Shown here one piece after another: positions 1 to 12,534 of a stretch of DNA of 64,000 nt; within the stretch, counting starts at the first letter, position 1; every line of letters begins with the position of its first letter. This DNA is from Tubiluchus corallicola (Eukaryota > Priapulida > Priapulimorpha > Priapulimorphida > Tubiluchidae). The stretch spans positions 379,001 through 443,000 of the forward strand of contig JAQGDQ010000122.1 of NCBI GenBank assembly GCA_030141605.1. The letters are read 5' to 3'. Below the pieces are notes generated by a model, which saw only the letters and a program-made list of their open reading frames with translations, ran no database searches and had not been told where the DNA came from. A program made the translations under genes and the position numbers.

Positions 1-2620
1 ATGCACAAAAGTGAAGTAAGGCGACATAAAAATAGTAAAACCTCATTGGTTACACAAAAGTATCTTATTTAAGCATGTGCAGAAAAATAACGTCAATTAG
101 AGTCAAATATGTGTAGTTATACGAGTCAATTACCGAAACTTTTTATATACTTTTGCGTAGGAACGGCCAACTAGACGCTTTTGAGACAATTACACGATAT
201 ATTACCATGAGTCTAATACACCACGTGTACTGTGTTAGCTTGGTATTGGTAAATGCGGACCATCAGCAAATTTGGACCGACTTCTTCCTGCTTTTGCCCA
301 CCAAACTGAGTTATGAGTGTACATGTAAATAGACAATTATGGAGGAAGAAAAACTAGATAGTTTTGTCCTGTGCATTTAAAGTCTTTAGACCAATTGCCC
401 TGAAATCACAAAAAAATAGAAACTGGCATTTGGTTTGTATTGTTCTTTATTGCTTATTAGCGTAATTGGTTTTTATTGCGATAGTGAGGAGTGAGATCAA
501 ATGTTCTCTTCACATTTACTATAAAAATGTAATTCCAGGCGAACAATAGTGACGGTAATTTTTTATCGCACACCCAGCAGGGAATCTTTTTGGTTTTTTT
601 GTGTGTGTCCATACACTTTCCAAGCACAGTCATATACAAGCGCATTTTTAATTTAAAACTTAAAATTCAATAATTATTATAATTGCGTTATTTCGGCGAG
701 GACGCAGTCGTGTTTTTCTACATTTAACTGACGGTCAAGGTTGCCATGTTGTATGATGCCGATTATCGTATTGATGGCTAAAAATGATAGTATTTTTGTA
801 CCAAATTGTTGTATTAACGACCTGGTAGTGTTGCCGTTTATACCATTATTATCAGAACATACGATAAATTACGGCTTCATACCGTGCAAAGAAGAAACTA
901 TACAATAATTTGGTTTAGAAACAAAAAACAAATTGTGAAAAGATGTTCATTGATGAAACTTAGAACATTATTGCTAATCAGTCACTGATGGGGAAAATAA
1001 ACAATCTTTAATTGCATTTAAGTGTTCCACGATTCAACTCGAAGCTTGTTTTGACAATTTTTCCCCTTTCTCCTTACTAACATTTTTTGAGCTCATGAGC
1101 TAAAACAGACAAGTTTTTTTGTTACCACCCTCATCTGTGATGCCTCAGTTCAGATATATTATGTGTGCTTAGTGGACATCAGTAATATTATTCTGTGTTT
1201 TTTATGGATGAGCTTAGTTTGATGTCAGGAATAACTAAAAGTAAATCTGCTTTGCTTTCTGGTGTTATATTAAACATCATTTAGTATTTTGTTATGTTAA
1301 TGTTATGAACAATAAACATCTTTTGATCATTATAAACATCTAGCAGCCAGTCCTAGCTTAGTCCTGACTAGATTTACCAACATGAAATCCTGCATAGAAA
1401 TCATTTCCTTGATAATCCGAAAAATTTTCATTGATTTAAGGTGTCAGTATTTGTGAGTTAACCCCCAGCCACAAGCATTGTCATGCAAAAACACCCCATA
1501 CATGTTTATTTATTTGTATCATTTTGCCATGAAGCTGGTAGTACCTGTCATATGTTTAAATGGTTTTCTGACTTCTATAAGCCAATTTCATTTGATACCT
1601 TGCATCACTTAATTTCATTATAAAACTACTCACAACTCCATAGTGACCACGTGTTCTTGTCCCAGTTCCAGTGTTGCCATTATACTGACTGGGTTTAGTA
1701 CCCATTTAGCATTTCTTCTGTATTTATGCATGGGGTGCAATTGCACCTCATTGCCGGTATTCAAGTGACCTTGGGCTATTCATTCATTCATTTCACTTTT
1801 TTGCTTACTTATCAAGTCGTTCATTTTGGATACAGGGTTTTCAGTGTAAGTAATGCTTTTTACAAGTGTTATAAATTTTATTAGTTTAGTAATAGTTGAA
1901 GGTGTAGTACCTTAAAGTACTTTGAATGCTTTGAAAATGTGACTGCCTACAATACATGCATGAGTGTGCCACACATTTTTGCATTTAGGTTTATTAACTC
2001 TCTTTAGAAAAGATACAGCGGCATGCTAAACTTGTATAAACTTGTAAGTGCATTAATAATATTGTGCATGATATAAGAGAATTTGTTAAGCTACTGACTT
2101 TCCAACTTTAGTGATTTCAGAAATAATTAACTTGTGCATCTGATAAAGTATGAAAACAGAAAGCTTTAGAAGGAAAAGTAAAAAATTAAGAGAATTAGTG
2201 AAACAGGAAGAGTTAGAAAGAATAGGGTTATTTGCATTTTGAAATGACTACAATGTGCTACATTCAGGATAATATTTAAGTTCCCATTGAAATGAAGTAG
2301 TGTATGCTATAGCACCAACCACTGACAACTGGCAAATGCTTTTACAGGGGTTGAGCACACACTAGTGACTCTATTATGCATAGTATTTTATCAGTATGTG
2401 GTCATTTGGTGGGATATTTATGTTGTAGCACTTTGCAAACATGTATTATTTGTGTTGAGGCATTTGTAGTTTGGACTAGCACTCGTGGAATGCTTGATAC
2501 TTGATAGAGGGTTTGCTTTGTGTCTTGCTTAAGTTGCATTTTGAAAACTTAAAAATCTATATGCAAGTGTGCAGTTTGGTGAGTGGAATAGATAGTGTGA
2601 CAACATGGATAGATAGTCTG
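1..2620. other. AT-rich DNA without a recognisable gene
   Basis: No open reading frame here looks like a conserved protein on either strand, and I see no structured repeat. One or more upstream exons of the small cysteine-rich gene at 2847 could lie in this stretch, because its last exon begins at a splice acceptor, but none can be identified. Confidence 0.5.
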
Positions 2621-2676
2621 TGTTGTTGCTGCTGCTGCTGTTGTTGTTGTTTTTGCTGGTGCTGGTGCCTACTGCT
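2621..2676. repeat. (CTG/TTG)n microsatellite
   Basis: An interrupted run of TGC/TGT trinucleotides, first TTG and CTG units, then GGTGCT units. It gives polyC and polyQ in the two strand translations, which are low-complexity artefacts. It lies about 170 bp before the acceptor of the next exon. Confidence 0.85.
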
Positions 2677-2846
2677 GTATAAGTGTACTGAAAAATCTAT
2701 ATTAATATATATTATATATATTAATGCCTTTGAAATTTCCCCATAACTATAATTGCAGATTACATATTGCATGTACGTCATTAAAGATTTGCCTAAGACT
2801 CCACTATACATTTATTTACCACACTGAATTGGATTTTTATTTCCAG

Positions 2847-3409
2847 GCATATGTTGCAATTGGTATTTCATGGTAACATTAAAGAGTTTCATAAAAGGAA
2901 GCTGTTACATCATGTTTTCAGTAGTGTGCCTTGTTGGTGGAGCCATATTCTCCCTCATCGTTGGCGTGACCGGAGGACCTTGGCACGCTAGCTGCAGCAT
3001 TGACTGGACATTTGGGAAAAAGTGCAGCTTCGTCAATAATGCGCTTGTTGATCAAATTCGCCTGTGGGAAACTGCAGATAATTGCAAAGATGGTGGTGAG
3101 AAATGTCTCTACAAATTAGTTAGCCGCTCAGAGTCGAAAATCGAAGCCACTCATACTACACCGGTGAAGCATTACGTAGATGATCTTACCTTCGATTTTA
3201 AGCAAAATACAGATGTCATGTGTAAAGTACATGGGTTTTCTACCTCCGAGACATGGTATGCTATACTAGATTATGGCACAAACTATTGTAACTTACATAA
3301 TTTGATCACTGGTGCTGGGCTTGACAAAGATGATCCGAAATACATTGAGAACACTAATGATAGCATTTGCACCCAGTATTCAAAAGCAGACTGTGATGTT
3401 TACTAGAGC
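2847..3409 (+). CDS. Small cysteine-rich secreted or anchored protein, terminal exon
   Basis: The exon starts after a good acceptor (TTTTTATTTCCAG, ending 2846) and the frame runs to TAG at 3404-3406. The first ATG at 2870 gives 178 residues. The frame is open back to the acceptor, so the true start may lie in an upstream exon. Residues 13-34 are strongly hydrophobic: a signal peptide or anchor, which would be more canonical if translation began at Met15. The remaining part has eight cysteines (42, 52, 72, 79, 118, 140, 167, 175), an even number as in disulphide-bonded extracellular proteins, and one N-glycosylation sequon (Asn163). The blocks GGEKCLYKL, TPVKHYVDDL and SETWYAILDYGTNYCNLHNL look like conserved family motifs. 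I have the impression of a widespread, uncharacterised family of small secreted invertebrate proteins, but assign no function. Reality of the exon is likely; identity is unknown. Confidence 0.75.
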
Positions 3410-3570
3410 TCATGATAAAAATTTTAAAGAATAACTTGATCGATACTAATAATATTTCATAAATATTTCGAAATTTTTATTGTGAAGTGCTGTCCAGAAA
3501 CAATTGTGCTGTTTTTGGTTATTATTCATTTGTATAATTTTGTTAAGAAATTAAAGGAAATTGTGATTTG

Positions 3571-3576
3571 AATAAA
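3571..3576 (+). terminator. Polyadenylation signal AATAAA
   Basis: Canonical AATAAA about 165 bp after the stop codon of the cysteine-rich gene, preceded by an AT-rich 3' UTR. A plausible end of that transcript. Confidence 0.6.
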
Positions 3577-5760
3577 ATGACTGGTTAAAAAGATAGTGTG
3601 GCATTAATTATAAGACTGCTGCATATGCAGCAATATGCAACCAGAGCTGTAGTCATGGCTGTACTGTAGAAAGAAACTTTCATTATGGAGCAAGATGCTC
3701 AGTTCACTGTTTAATTGAATGTTATTAATTAGCTAAAATATTCTAGGCTGATCTGCCACACAGAAAATGCTAAATTAACTGGCTTTCACTGTATATGAAT
3801 AATAAATGTCATCTTCTTCTTACCATTCCTACATAACTGAAATAGAACAAAAAGACTCTACAGTACACGTGTTGCAAGCCTTGCGTTTCCTAACCATAAG
3901 TAGTTTGTTTTTTCAATCAATTTATTATGCCCTGAACGTGTACAAAGTTCACGGAGAAATGGTCATGGAGAAATGTTGTGCAAGTGTCAAATTTTCGGTG
4001 CGTTACGTTGCTATAGATACGGAAAAGCTCTGGTGCGCGTAACCAATCAGCTTTTATTGTTCACGATTAATCACGAAGCATGGCACCAGGTGTAGCGCTC
4101 TCCAACCGGGATCTGTTCTGAGCGATAACTTTTGTGATTTTTTCGCAAGCTTAGCTGTTAACTTTAGTTTTCAAAGAAGTAGTCCTACTTGCTTAGAAAG
4201 GCATGATATTTGGTAAATAAGTTATCTACATTTTTGAGTTTTCAGTGTTAATAATTTGCTGCATGATTGTATTCGTTCGATCGGTGACCTGGAAAACTTG
4301 TGTTCGCCAACTTTTTAAACTGAAATGAGATTGGTTTAAACATGTAGTTTAATTGGTGAGAAAAAGAGACTTGCAACGTTACATGTAACATTTAAGAAAA
4401 AGAATAAAATAGTCCATTAGAACAGAAGGTGAATTGGTATTATGGACTGACTTGTACATTTATAGAAGTCAAAATATGCTTCTTGAATTTGCAATAAAAC
4501 TCTGATATGCAACCCATGTGAAGTAATATGACACTTCTTTAAGCAAATTTTTACTAGTACATAGTAACTATACTTGTCACTTTGGCCCTTTCGAACAATT
4601 TTTCATGACTTGAAATAAGTAAATAATTTATTTGGCTCCAAGTTTTTTACAGAATAAACAAAAGTGAAAAATATAATGGAAAAGAAAAGAGATTAAGTGA
4701 TGAAGAGATCAACGGTCACCAGATCAGCCACCCCTAATTTCCATAATTACAGAAAATTAAGTGACCTGTCAAGTAGACATCTACAGACAAATAAATGATA
4801 AACAATTTGAAAACAAAAAAGAAAAATAAAGGTAACTTGGCAAAAATTAACATAATAAATTCAAATAAATTTAAACGGCAAACGATAAATAAATATTACA
4901 AATGAAATGAAACGAAATTTAAATTAATTAACAAATCAAATGTTTGAATTTAAATCAAGATACTCAATTTAGTTGAAGAACCAAAGAATGACAAAAAACT
5001 GTTAAAATTATAAATTTTAAGCAAAAATAATGAAGGCGAATCCGATGATGATACAATTTCCGAGAAAAGAATATGGCATGAATGCATTACAGCTACTTCA
5101 AGTTAAAATTCAATTTGTGACCCAAGTTTTTTTTTGTGGCAAATTGAAGTGCATAGTGACATGTCAACGGATAGAAAAGTCATAGTACAGTTCTCACTGC
5201 TCTCTTTTGGAACTTCTTGACATGGTGTGATGTGCATCTGAGTTAATGAGCGACTTAGCTATATGTGGAATTTTCCTTAACAGAACTTTGTTATGCAACC
5301 CATCTTGGTTTCACATTTGAACTATCAGCTATAAATCTACTATGCATTTAATAGCCTGAAAAAAGTATCAACACGAGAAAAATTAAGTTCACAAGGAATT
5401 ATTAGAACTACTAAACTAATTTTCTGAAAGTTTTTTGTATAGATTATTAACGCTTAAAATTGATATCACATTAAAAGGATAACATTAATTAGCAGCACAT
5501 AAAAATGGCAGATAAAAATACAAGTGAGAAAGCGGAAGTATAAGCTCACTATAGCCACATTTACACAACAGAGTGGGAAACAGTAGGAACTAATCCTTTA
5601 ATTCTTTGTGATTTTTTTCTTTCTTTGTGTCCTTTTTTGTTCATCTGATGAACTACAGTGGTAGTTTGAGATGTCATGCCCTTTCATTTTGCTTTTTAAG
5701 TTGTAAATATTAGTAAGTTCTCTTATTCGTTGTCAATGTTCTTTGTCATTTAGAATCACT
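3577..5760. other. Intergenic, no gene seen
   Basis: AT-rich sequence. A modest cluster of CpG dinucleotides with a CCAAT box (AACCAATCAG, about 4041-4050) lies at 3930-4150 and could be a promoter remnant, but no reading frame next to it looks real. Confidence 0.4.
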
Positions 5761-5769
5761 TGTATTATT

Positions 5770-6310
5770 TTGTGGCTTCCTTAGTAGAATTTCCTAATGT
5801 TAACGTATGCTGTATCCATCTACTCTTTTTAGCTAGCAGAATTGATTGTTTTCAGGATTTGTATTTATTTTGCTTAATTGAAACCTTATGCTTTCTGCAT
5901 CTTCAACAAGTTGTTATTTTTAATACAAGATCACGATATTCAGTTGTAATAATAATGATAATTACTTATGATCGTCAGAGAAGTTACCAAGAATGTTATT
6001 TTTTAAATGCAGTGTAAAGACATTTATCAACACGTTAAAAAAGGTCGGTCCCAAAATGGAGCCTTGGGGTATATCTTTGACAATTTCATCTATGAAGTTT
6101 TGTTAGAATTTTCAGTGTCCAACTTTACAAGTTGTGGTATATTTTTCAAACAGCTCACTAAAAGAGTGCTCGATGCTGTTTGTAGATGCACCGTATGCTA
6201 ATAACTTTGTTGTAAAAACATCGTGGGGATCAAATGCTTTGAACAAGTTCTTGGCTAGCACCTCTCCAGCTTTGTTTTTGTCCAAACATTGTCTTCACTT
6301 CTTAATAGCA
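5770..6310 (-). pseudogene. Eroded non-LTR retrotransposon reverse transcriptase
   Basis: Read on the minus strand, the segment shows the ordered blocks of a non-LTR (LINE) reverse transcriptase: a palm block with KAFDPHD (6219-6240, where intact elements have a D.SKAFD-type block), then IPQGSILGP (about 6047-6073, the highly conserved PQGS.LGP block), then FSDD (about 5968-5991, the catalytic [FY]-[AS]-D-D box), then NPENNQF (the NP.K.QF-type block). At least two in-frame stops lie between the palm and PQGS blocks and more follow FSDD, so the copy is dead. The endonuclease and RNA-binding parts are not recognisable. Which clade (CR1, Jockey or similar) cannot be settled by eye. Confidence 0.8.
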
Positions 6311-6519
6311 CACGTGTGGGTTGACACACGACAGTTATGATAGCTAATTCTAGATAGACATAAAAATGTATTGCAAAATTTCACTATTTGTTCATTTACA
6401 TATAAACACATTTCTCTTGGAGTTTTGAAATACACAGCAAAATTGTAACTGTCTTATAAAATAAAATTCTTTTCCTTCTTGTAATTTGTCATCATATTTT
6501 TTCTACTGGAATCATTTCC

Positions 6520-6655
6520 ACTTAAGGGCAGCTGACTAGATGACCAATTGGTCTTTCGCTGCCCTTTCTTCACATTTTTGTTGCCAAATTAATTGTATTA
6601 TAACTGTGCGTGTGTTAAAAGATAAATAAAAGATTATTATTATTATTATTGTTAT
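6520..6655 (+). mobile_element. Probable retroelement 3' tail with (ATT)n end
   Basis: A block beginning GGCAGCTGACTAGATGACC carries internal complementary words (GGGCAGC / GCTGCCC) and ends AAATAAAAGATT(ATT)n. A structured 3' end followed by a short microsatellite is typical of LINE or SINE 3' termini. It has the opposite orientation to the reverse transcriptase relic at 5770-6310, so it is a separate insertion. Confidence 0.5.
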
Positions 6656-8760
6656 GTCAACTGAAAATTTATGCAATTTAGCTTGCATTTTTTTTGAAGT
6701 CAGTGTTATTAATTTGCTTTAAAATATAATTTTTGTCATCTCTTTTAAAATCTATTGTTAGCTGTTTCCTGCTGCATTGCTAATTTAGCATGACTTGCAT
6801 ATTTAGTATACATGACATTTCAGTGAAGACACATCAGTCATAGCCAGCTCTTTTTGCATGGAGTTTGTGCCTATACAGTTAGCAACATTAACAAAGTACT
6901 CTTTTTAAAATCACATACATCTTGTTGTTTGGTAATTCTATGTGAGACACTGAGAGGTATATTAACTAAACTGTGATCCTACTTATTCTCTGATTTGACT
7001 TCTAACCATTCAAAATAACATGCTAAACTGTTTCAACTAGTGCATGCCTATCTTTGAACACTTCTTGAATTCTATATTTTTGTTATCGATATGTAAAATT
7101 GTTCTTCCTCATCGATATGTAAAATTATTTAGTTACATATTTTTATTTTTATTATTTTTACACATTTTGTTTTATGGTAATGTAATGTATTTGCACGTAA
7201 ACGAGAGGTAAATTCATGTGTACAATCTAATTTAATCGAACAGACAGCAGTGCTGCTTTATGAATTGTGCAAGTGGAAGCTAGCAGAATAAAAGTGCCAG
7301 AGGGTCTTTAGATATTGAACAATTTTAACAAAATGCAAACTGTATGTCAGAATAAGACACAGCACATGTCCCAGTGGGCCGTCTAAGGGCAAACCCTTTT
7401 TGTTTTTTTGTTGTTAAATTCTCTAGTTTTTTTTTTAATTTGGTAAGAAAGCAGCTTGATACGTTTTACAAAAGGGTTTGAATAAAATATTTTTCTGAAG
7501 CAAATGTGAATGATTTAGAATGCCTGAAAAGTGATGGTGGAGCTTGAGCTGGTTCAATTTAGCTGGATCCAATGAACAAAAGCTGCTCTTTTTCAGATCT
7601 ATATTGGTCCAAGAGGATGTGAGGAAATTGCTTTAATAAATGCTGAATCATCAGTACGTAGCCATCGATCAGAGTATAATAATTTAAAGCTTCTCAAATA
7701 GATTTCACCGCTATGTATTTTGATTTTGTATAAAGTCTGTAGTGTTAAAAGTATGTGCATTTATTGATTTTCTCAGTATTGGAAGTGAAGTGTTTACTCT
7801 AAGATTTCTCCATCTATGGAAATTTAGCCAAGGCTAGTGAATGGGAGGATCAACTAGCGTCTAGCTATCCACCTAGAAAATCATTACGTACACCAATAGT
7901 AATTAGGTCATTCCGCCTCAAATGGACGAAATTCAGAAAAGGTATTGTGACTATCGTGAACTTGGCTGAAACTTCAACAATAAGTTGCTTGGGCATTAAA
8001 TAGAAAATCTTTGAAGTATTGCATTCATACACTTAATAGCTTTGAACTTATTCACTAAGTAATAAAGAAATGTCGTTATCTTTTTTTTTGGTGCCTCACG
8101 AGTGAGTTTTTCTCAGAGTAAACTTTATTACTTTAATTAGCTATACCAAATCAGCTGTTGGCCTGAAATTTACACCATGCACTCCCTATATGTATGCACA
8201 ATTGCACATATGTAGCAATTACAAAACTCAAACTTAGTGATCGGGTTTTTGTGCAATAGAGTAGGCAAAATATGCCCGTGTTGACTTAATGTGAGGTTAT
8301 GCATCTGCACCTTTAATGGGTGCTGCAGTTATTTAGAGAATCTGGTTTCTTTGTAGTGTGAAAGTGGATTTTTTCACAGGGTGATTAATGCGAAAGGATA
8401 ATGATACAAATGGGTTATGCTTTATTTCTTGGGAATGTGATTGCTTGCTAAAATGCAAAATGAATGGTTTAGTTCAAGTCTTTTTACATATTTCCAATTT
8501 GAAGAAACAAATTGATAGTACCAGTAACTGAAATACTGCTGTATAGAATTATCTTAATTTGCTAGTCTTATTTAACTGTAATATGTTCCCCTAGGATTAT
8601 ATTATAATATCACTGTGCATTTTAAAATTTATGTGTATCTATATACGTACTTGCAATGAAACTGGTGCCATGACACCTTCATTAAGAACTTTGTACAATT
8701 TCTGCAAATAAAAAGCAAACAAAATTAGTAAAATATTATACAATATTAAAAAAATTTAAA
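6656..8760. other. Intergenic, no gene seen
   Basis: AT-rich sequence with no supported reading frame. A 16-bp word ATCGATATGTAAAATT occurs twice in close succession near 7085-7130. Confidence 0.4.
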
Positions 8761-8763
8761 AAC

Positions 8764-8815
8764 TCGTGTGTGTGCGTGTGTGTGCACGTGCGCACATGTA
8801 TGTGTGTATATGTTA
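8764..8815. repeat. (TG)n-type microsatellite
   Basis: Alternating TG/CG/CA dinucleotides with interruptions, a simple-sequence tract with Z-DNA potential. Confidence 0.8.
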
Positions 8816-8943
8816 TCATGATTATATATATAGTTGTGACAACTTTTAAAGCTAACAGGCGTACCATTTCTCAATGCCTTGTATATAGATAGAATTATTT
8901 CTGTTTTTTAAGGATTAACTGTTTTGACTCTTCCAAAATGTTA

Positions 8944-9110
8944 CCAAGGTTGTGTCTGCAGAATTCAATTTCCATGTATGTCCCCAAAGAAGCATCCTTT
9001 TCATAGTTCGCTGATGCATTGTCTGCATGGGTGTCCTCCTCTTGTCGTATTAGCCTAATCTGGTTTGTATCACGTCTAGGAGCAGATCCATCAGCAGTAG
9101 TTGGATGCTG
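8944..9110 (-). CDS. Possible isolated exon, unknown protein
   Basis: On the minus strand a hydrophilic reading frame (with stretches such as RRDTNQIRLIRQEEDTHAD and NYEKDASLGTYMEIEF) is less AT-rich than its surroundings and ends at a possible donor (CCTTG followed by GTAACA on the minus strand). Possible acceptors ending CACAG or CCAG lie near 9110-9125. The composition resembles the cytoplasmic part of a membrane protein, but I recognise no family and cannot connect it to other exons. It may be chance. Confidence 0.2.
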
Positions 9111-9129
9111 TGCAGTACTGGTCACTTTG

Positions 9130-11740
9130 TCTATTTTACTGACACGTGCCTATGTTTACGTAAGTGGTGTTTGTTTGGAATGAGGCTGAAACGTCTTGCA
9201 GTTGATGCGGAAGTGTGTCAGGACAGCAAGAATACGGGTACCTCTGTCATGGTTCCTCCCCTGATCAGGCTACTCGATCAGCGATAAGTGAAATGCGGTT
9301 GCGTATGCACACAGCGACCCGATGACATTTACAGTTAAATGTATTTGCCCACATGCTATATAACCTGCTGTGCTATTGATCTGAAACTCTGCTATGTGAA
9401 ACCACATACACACAATTTAATAATAAACCCTGTGCATTGTCAAGAGCACTTTTGGGGTTTGGCTCTTGTCTTACTGCATAATGCTATTTTATTGTGTGAG
9501 CTTATTATTAGCGTGGTCATGATGTGGTACATTAAGCTTGGAATTAATTTGGTAAGCAAGAATCAAATTAGAGCAGCCAAATCCTTTGTTATTATATTTC
9601 AGAACTGTTTTGAACTGTGTTTTATTTTGTTTATTGTGTTTACAGTAAAACCAGATTTAGTCACTGAAATACTAAATTAGCTTACGCATGCTCATAGAGG
9701 CATTTACTACACGTCGTGTGTACTTGTGAACCTGTGCCAGTAATTGTTTTTAGACCATATGCAGGAAGCAATGAATATTATTTGTTAAAGAGGGAGAAAA
9801 GGGAATTTAATGCATATCCCAAAGAACTTTCCATAGAAAATTATATTTCTTAAGATGTGCTTACATGTTTGAAAGACTTACGTAACTGGAAAAGAAAATT
9901 CTTAATAATTTAAAACTTTGTGCCACCCAGTAAAACACGCCTGCACTGCCATCCTAAATTCCTATATAAAATAATTTAAACTGCTGCTTAGTTAACAAAG
10001 TATGAGCTACAAATGCTCCTATTCTTTTCTTAAATCCTTATGCAATGTTATTTAAACTTGTTTCAAATGACCTACCTTTAAAATGGCTGCACCTAATTCA
10101 TGCCACTGCAACTAATGTCAGCTTAAATTTCAAGTTTTATACAGCGTTAGCTGTTGCATTTTATATATGCAACAAAACAGCATGTCAGTGATAAAAAAAT
10201 TCAAGACAAATTTTTTAAGCTTTATTTATGAAGAGTGTGTTCCTATTCTTTAACAAATGACAGAAGTTAAAAGACAGGTCTGCCAGATTGAGTAGTTCTT
10301 GTTTATTTCAAAAATATTCTACTACACTTAGCCTACACTTAAGTAAATTTTCCTATACTTATCTACACTAGCAAATTAGGTAAAGCTATGTTGGTATCCG
10401 AAAGTGGAATTAGTATGTCAGGCAAAGTTGCTGTTACATTTACGTCCTAAAAAATATCATAGGTGACATGTTCTTATTCAGTATTTGATATGTTACATGA
10501 TATGGTTTCCATATGACCTTTGAATGATCTCTGCGTGACACCATGTAGACTAGAATATTACACATGGCATTTGGCCTGGCCTTAACTATTCAGACTGTTA
10601 GCTAATATTCGAATGAGTCCCACTTTTGAACTTATAAAGTTAGCATTCTTAGCAATTTTAGAAAACATGTCTTCTGAACCTTGATGCTAAAGTAATAGTG
10701 ATTCTGAATCAGATGGCAGTCAGCAGGATTTATAAAGAGCATATGAAATTATTATCTTTCAGTTGGCTCCATTGATTAGGTCAGTTGATAATCATTTATG
10801 GCAATGTGACAAAATTTTCAAACTGCCTCGTTGATTTACCTTGTAAAAGTTGATCCCCTTTTGCCAGATCATTTTGTATATTTTGGTGAATTTTTTTTGT
10901 GCATGGTTAGTGGTTGCTGACTAAACTTTAAATTTGATGGTTTGCTAGTGCCATTGTGAATAATACATCTATTACTTGTTTTAACAAGTGCAAGTCTCAC
11001 ATTTTAATTGCAGTGTCTTCCAAACCAAATGCGTTGTCATAGCAGCACACACTAGGATGGCCCTTGCAACGAGCTAAAAAAGGCCCCTTATTTTGTGCAC
11101 AAAGGAAGGCTGGTATTGTCTTGTTGAGCAATATTATTAGCATGCTGTGGTTAGGCACTTGGCTCGCATTTTCAAAGGCGGCTCCTCTTTTAACCAGCTT
11201 TTAAATTTATATCTAGTTTCACTGACGATTTAATATAATGTACGTATATAATCGACAAGGCTACTGGTTCGACGACAATATTAGCATGACAGCTCTGAGG
11301 TAAGATTGATAAGATAAAATTTATTCTGCTTTGTAGTAATCGTTCATTACACTTTCAATTGGCTCAACAATAAAATACACACTACTATAAACAGATGAAA
11401 AACAACATGTAGACTACACATATGAACAAACATAATCATAAAATGAGTGAAACATTCACCTATCTCTTCAGCATCAGGTACATCATTACATTAGATTAAA
11501 TTTGCACTTGTACCCATACTGTTGAATGATCATCTTGCCACATGGTAATAGACCTACGTTTAAATATCAAAACGGACAGCAAACCCAAAAACCTAAAATG
11601 AAATTGTACATCATAGATGCTAGGAAACTGGTTGTTGTTTGAAGTTTACATTAAATTCTCGGACTTTACATTAACATTATGTGCTTGGAATGAAAGAGTT
11701 GAGAAATCTATTCGTTTTACAAGTAATGCTTTTATACCTG
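9130..11740. other. Intergenic, no gene seen
   Basis: AT-rich DNA. A 113-codon frame at 9339-9680 has low-complexity hydrophobic content and no conserved look, so it is not called. Confidence 0.4.
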
Positions 11741-11744
11741 CGGA

Positions 11745-12370
11745 GTTCTATTAACACTACTTTCGTGTTAGTTTCTCCTTTTACCAGGTACTATAAGCCC
11801 TATAGGCTATCGGCCCTTTAGTTACTCAGTCACACTCGAGTAAAAGTTGTGTATTAGCCTATTACCTGTACAATATTAGTACGTCAGGTATAGGTGCACT
11901 ATTCACACTGCTTTTGAGCTATTGACCAGCTATTATAAACACACTCAGTCATGCTCACAGTTTAATTTCAAGGTGAAAAATCATCTGTACTGTCCTATTA
12001 CGTGTGTAATATTAGTGGACGATGTGCATGTACTATTAACACTGGGTTTGTGCTAACTTGTCCTTTAACCACTCACATTCACGTTTAATTAGAAAGTAAA
12101 AATTATGTATCATATTATCATGTGTACAATGTTAGTGCATCGTGTGTACCACATACTCTATTAACACTGCCTTTGTCCTAGCTTGTTTGGCCAGTTGCTG
12201 ACATTGTTCTCAGTTTTTGTGTCGATGTAAAAATCATATTTTGTCCTATTATGCTTGCAATCTTTGTGCACCAGGTGCGTGTGTGTAGCATTAACGCTCC
12301 TTATGTATTAGCATCTCCTTTGACCAGCTCTGATATATTCCCAGTAACTGTTACACATTCAGTCTTGCTT
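11745..12370. repeat. Diverged tandem array, unit about 125-150 bp
   Basis: Five degenerate units can be aligned by eye. Each contains a block like CTATTAACACTGCCTTTGT, then TTAGCTTCTCCTTTGACCAG, a CTCAGTCA-type word, AAAATCAT, and GTCCTATTA followed by a TGTACAATATTAGT-like block. The TATTAACACT-like anchors start near 11748, 11899, 12032, 12157 and 12287, giving spacings of roughly 125-150 bp. The units are well diverged, so the array is old. Confidence 0.75.
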
Positions 12371-12534
12371 GGAAAATCGTTTGACTTGCTGCTGGCTGGC
12401 TTATAGATTACCTGCTGCTGCCTGTCTTCAGCTAACGTGTAAATGAATCTGCAGTGCAAGAGACTGCATTATAATGATGCTTACAAGACTGCACTTTGTC
12501 CCTGGGGAAATCACGTGTGCATGTAAATACCTGA

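Noticed and set aside
3806-4042. 78-codon frame downstream of the cysteine-rich gene
   Set aside because: No conserved features; composition matches random intergenic sequence. Only the nearby CpG/CCAAT patch was noted.
9339-9680. 113-codon hydrophobic frame
   Set aside because: Cys/Leu/Ile-rich text expected from AT-rich DNA; no motif, no splice or promoter context.
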